Assembly: GCF_042651565.1 (NCBI RefSeq) | Contig: NZ_JBHSDF010000004.1 | Strand: one strand, 5' to 3' | Length of the DNA stretch: 64,000 nucleotides | Origin: Salinispirillum marinum | GTDB taxonomy: Bacteria > Pseudomonadota > Gammaproteobacteria > Pseudomonadales > Natronospirillaceae | The notes under the pieces: model-generated | Told to the model about the DNA's origin: nothing | What the model saw: the letters and a program-made list of their open reading frames with translations, nothing else | Databases searched by the model: none | Made by a program: the position numbers and the translations under genes | In this document: positions 61,753-64,000 of the stretch, piece after piece | Numbering within the stretch: position 1 is the stretch's first letter | Layout of the letters: each line of letters opens with the position of its first letter

Positions 61753-62514
61753 TTAAAACCAGGTGGTCAGAATATAGCGAATCGCCATGGCTAAACACAT
61801 TATGACGATCAAGGGCCGAATCCAACCGGTTTTACCACCAATGATCAAATGGCTGCCCGCCCAAGCACCGATCATCTGCCCGCCGATCATCACTAAGCCT
61901 AGCACCCATACAATATGTCCGCTGAAAGCAAAAATAACGAGTGACACGACATTGGAGGCAAAGTTCATCAATTTGGCTTTGGCGGTGGCCTGAATCAGAT
62001 GCTCTCCACGCAAAACATTGCGTGAAAAAGCAAACAGGGAACCGGTGCCGGGGCCAAAGAAACCATCATAAAAGCCGATGCCGGGTGCCACGCCATTGCG
62101 ATACGCAGTTTCGGAGATTTTTGGCGGCGCATCCGGTTTTGCGGTAGGTGCAAACAGATAGTACAGGGCCACGGAAATCAGCACGATGGGAATAATCACA
62201 TCCAGTGCTTTTGCATCTATCCATTGCACCACCACCGTTCCAATGGCCGACCCGATCAGGCTGGCAAGAAACAACCCCTTGACCTGTCCCCAAGTGACCA
62301 AGCCACTGCGCAACATTCGATAGCTGGAGGTCAGTGAGCCGAACGACGCCTGTAATTTATTCGTGGCAATGGCCGCCAATGGTGGCACCTGAGCCAGTAG
62401 CAAGGCAGGAAAGACGATCAAACCGCCACCACCAGCCAAGGTATCAATAAAACCCGCCAACATGGCTACAAAGAACAGCGCAATCAGGACTTCCGGGCCG
62501 AAGAGTGTTTCCAA
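61753..62514 (-). CDS. TSUP-family permease (TauE/SafE, YfcA-like)
   Basis: A 253-residue membrane protein with about eight helices in two repeats. The repeat motifs GFIDTLAGGGGLIVFPALLL and GFYDGFFGPGTGSLFAF are typical of YfcA-type sulfite/sulfonate or organic-anion exporters. The substrate is unknown. It lies 2 bp after tdk and 20 bp before the HIT gene, so tdk-tsup-hit are probably one transcript. Confidence 0.9.
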   Translation of the reverse strand: METLFGPEVLIALFFVAMLAGFIDTLAGGGGLIVFPALLLAQVPPLAAIATNKLQASFGSLTSSYRMLRSGLVTWGQVKGLFLASLIGSAIGTVVVQWIDAKALDVIIPIVLISVALYYLFAPTAKPDAPPKISETAYRNGVAPGIGFYDGFFGPGTGSLFAFSRNVLRGEHLIQATAKAKLMNFASNVVSLVIFAFSGHIVWVLGLVMIGGQMIGAWAGSHLIIGGKTGWIRPLIVIMCLAMAIRYILTTWF

Positions 62515-62516
62515 GA

Positions 62517-63134
62517 TTATTCCTTAATGATTCGGGCGGGTTTGGCCGCAGCATGATTTCCGGCTAGGGCTGCACGATGATGCGCCCGGCACAGGGACAC
62601 ATATACATCGTTGTCGCCAATCACGACCTGTTCACCCGACTGCTGCACCAAACCTTCGCTGTTCAGGCGCACCGTCATGGTGGCTTTGCGCCCGCAATGG
62701 CAAATGGCCTTCAATTCGTTCAGTTTGTCGGCGATGGCCAGCAAACGGGCGCTGCCGGGAAAGAGTTCACCCATAAAATCAGTACGCAGGCCATAACATA
62801 CGACCGGTACATGGCCTTCATCGACCACGGCGGCCAACTGGTTTACTTGCTCGACGGTAAGAAATTGCGCTTCGTCTATCAGGATACAGTGCACCGGCGC
62901 CTGCGTTTGCCGCGCGGCCAGCCAGGCAATAAAGTCGGTGCTGGCATCAAACAATTCGGCGTCCGCTTGTAAACCAATACGGCTGGCAATGCGCCCTTTG
63001 CCATAGCGTTCGTCGATGGCAGCGGTAAACAGTACCGGGTTGAGGCCGCGCTCGCGATAGTTGTGCGCATTCTGCAACAGGCTGGTGGATTTTCCAGCGT
63101 TCATCGCCGAATAATAAAAGTAGAGTTGTGCCAT
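62517..63134 (-). CDS. tdk: Thymidine kinase
   Basis: Type II thymidine kinase of 205 residues for thymidine salvage. The P-loop is SAMNAGKST, the catalytic Glu region is LIDEAQFLT, the lasso-domain zinc ligands are CHCGRKA and CRAHH. The thymidine loop includes YGLRTDFMGELFPGS. Confidence 0.95.
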   Translation of the reverse strand: MAQLYFYYSAMNAGKSTSLLQNAHNYRERGLNPVLFTAAIDERYGKGRIASRIGLQADAELFDASTDFIAWLAARQTQAPVHCILIDEAQFLTVEQVNQLAAVVDEGHVPVVCYGLRTDFMGELFPGSARLLAIADKLNELKAICHCGRKATMTVRLNSEGLVQQSGEQVVIGDNDVYVSLCRAHHRAALAGNHAAAKPARIIKE

Positions 63135-63153
63135 CCTGTACCCTTGCTAGAAT
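63126..63153 (+). promoter_or_regulatory. Putative promoter of xthA
   Basis: TTGTGC and an extended -10 TGC-TAGAAT are 16 bp apart, 33 bp before the xthA ATG. Confidence 0.45.
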
Positions 63154-63185
63154 GCGTTGATCTGCCACTGAATAAGCGCCTTACT

Positions 63186-64000
63186 ATGCGAATAATCTCA
63201 TTTAATATCAATGGTCTTCGTGCACGTCTTCATCAATTAGACGCCATTATTGCCCGCTGGTCACCGGATGTACTTTGCCTGCAAGAAATTAAAGTTCACG
63301 ACGAACAGTTCCCCCTGGCCGATGTTGAGGCCATGGGCTACCACGTTATCCACCATGGGCAAAAAGGCCACTACGGGGTTGCCACTTTGAGCAAGATGCC
63401 AGGAACCTTGATCGCCAAGCGCTTTCCAGAAGAAGACGAGGACGCTCAACGCCGACTGATCATCAGTGAGCATGTTAGCCCCAAGGGTGTTCCAGTGACC
63501 ATCATCAACGGCTATTTTCCGCAAGGTGAATCCCGTGACCACCCCACCAAGTTTCCCATGAAGGTAGATTTCTACGCCAATCTGAAAAGCTGGCTGGCTG
63601 GCAACCGTTCGCCTGACGATGCGGTGGTGATTCTGGGGGATTTTAACATTGCCCCGGAGGATAACGACATTGGGATTGGTGACGTGAATATGAAACGCTG
63701 GTTACGTAGCGGTAAATGCGCCTTCCTGCCAGAAGAACGTGCGTGGTTTGACGGTTTGAAAGACTGGGGATTACTGGACAGCTTTCGCTTACATCATCCC
63801 GAGGTTAACGATCAGTTCAGTTGGTTCGATTACCGATCGCGCGGTTTCGAAGACGAGCCGAAACGAGGTCTACGCATTGATACCTTGATGGTCACACCAC
63901 CGTTAGCCGCTGTGTGTATGGCGTCTGGCGTGGACTACGAGGCACGAGCGATGGAGAAACCATCGGATCATGCCCCAGTATGGGCGGATTACGACATATA
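63186..64000 (+). CDS. xthA: Exodeoxyribonuclease III, cut at the window edge
   Basis: AP endonuclease and 3' exonuclease of base-excision repair. The open frame from the ATG at 63186 runs off the right edge after 271 codons. Motifs are complete: MRIISFNINGLRAR, LCLQEIKV (metal Glu), GYFPQGES, ILGDFNIAPEDNDIG, FSWFDYRS, and the catalytic PSDHAPVWAD. E. coli XthA has 268 residues and ends with the same motif, and the last two visible bases are TA, so the stop is almost certainly at 63999-64001. Confidence 0.95.
   Translation, partial: MRIISFNINGLRARLHQLDAIIARWSPDVLCLQEIKVHDEQFPLADVEAMGYHVIHHGQKGHYGVATLSKMPGTLIAKRFPEEDEDAQRRLIISEHVSPKGVPVTIINGYFPQGESRDHPTKFPMKVDFYANLKSWLAGNRSPDDAVVILGDFNIAPEDNDIGIGDVNMKRWLRSGKCAFLPEERAWFDGLKDWGLLDSFRLHHPEVNDQFSWFDYRSRGFEDEPKRGLRIDTLMVTPPLAAVCMASGVDYEARAMEKPSDHAPVWADYDI

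Noticed and set aside
1..64000. CRISPR array, rRNA, insertion sequence or origin
   Set aside because: No regularly spaced repeats, rRNA text, transposase or DnaA-box cluster was seen.

Overview
The window is a mostly core chromosomal segment of a gammaproteobacterium. Gene content and order point to a marine Oceanospirillales- or Pseudomonas-like lineage; I cannot name the genus. The main pointers are nudJ-mnmA-hflD-purB in one operon, rluE divergent from icd, and the run cspD / clpS-clpA / infA-bpt-aat / ftsK-lolA-rarA-serS-cysG. Genes are tightly packed, stop-start overlaps are frequent, and I see no rRNA, tRNA, CRISPR array or insertion sequence.

Layout. 0-7.9 kb: the tail of a receiver-domain protein, then a type II secretion operon gspE-F-G-H-I-J-K-L-M that lacks gspC, gspD and gspN here. 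7.9-11.7 kb: a solute-binding protein followed by a membrane GGDEF/EAL protein, a plausible periplasmic-ligand/c-di-GMP pair. 11.9-19.7 kb: glutathione reductase, GlpX, arginine decarboxylase, SOS-box dinB and sigma-32-promoted htpG. 19.8-26 kb: an outer-membrane protein, two small conserved unknowns, then nudJ-mnmA-hflD-purB-roxA on the minus strand. 26-33.6 kb: SlyD-like FKBP, YnfM-like MFS transporter, DUF427, FabV, an ABC exporter whose start codon lies in a hairpin, and kbl-tdh for threonine breakdown. 33.6-40.7 kb: rluE, icd, cspD, clpS, clpA, infA, bpt and aat, which bring together most of the N-degron pathway. 40.8-48 kb: ftsK-lolA-rarA-serS-cysG. 48-53.7 kb: metabolic and stress genes ending with the glutathione-dependent formaldehyde pair fghA-frmA. 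58.8-64 kb: ybiT, a solute-binding protein, HIT, TSUP permease, tdk and the start of xthA.

The accessory part is about 53.8-58.75 kb. It holds a decayed vapB antitoxin with an in-frame stop, a DUF302 gene, a two-gene operon of a HEPN-like putative RNase and a SIR2-like putative NADase, a divergent complete tyrosine recombinase, and an RHH/ParE toxin-antitoxin pair. The HEPN-SIR2 pair is the best candidate for an undescribed defence system. Its function is inferred from motifs and neighbours only.

Regulatory sites read directly include a sigma-32 promoter for htpG, a LexA-type box for dinB, several intrinsic terminators, and inverted repeats before the ABC exporter and between the HEPN and recombinase genes.
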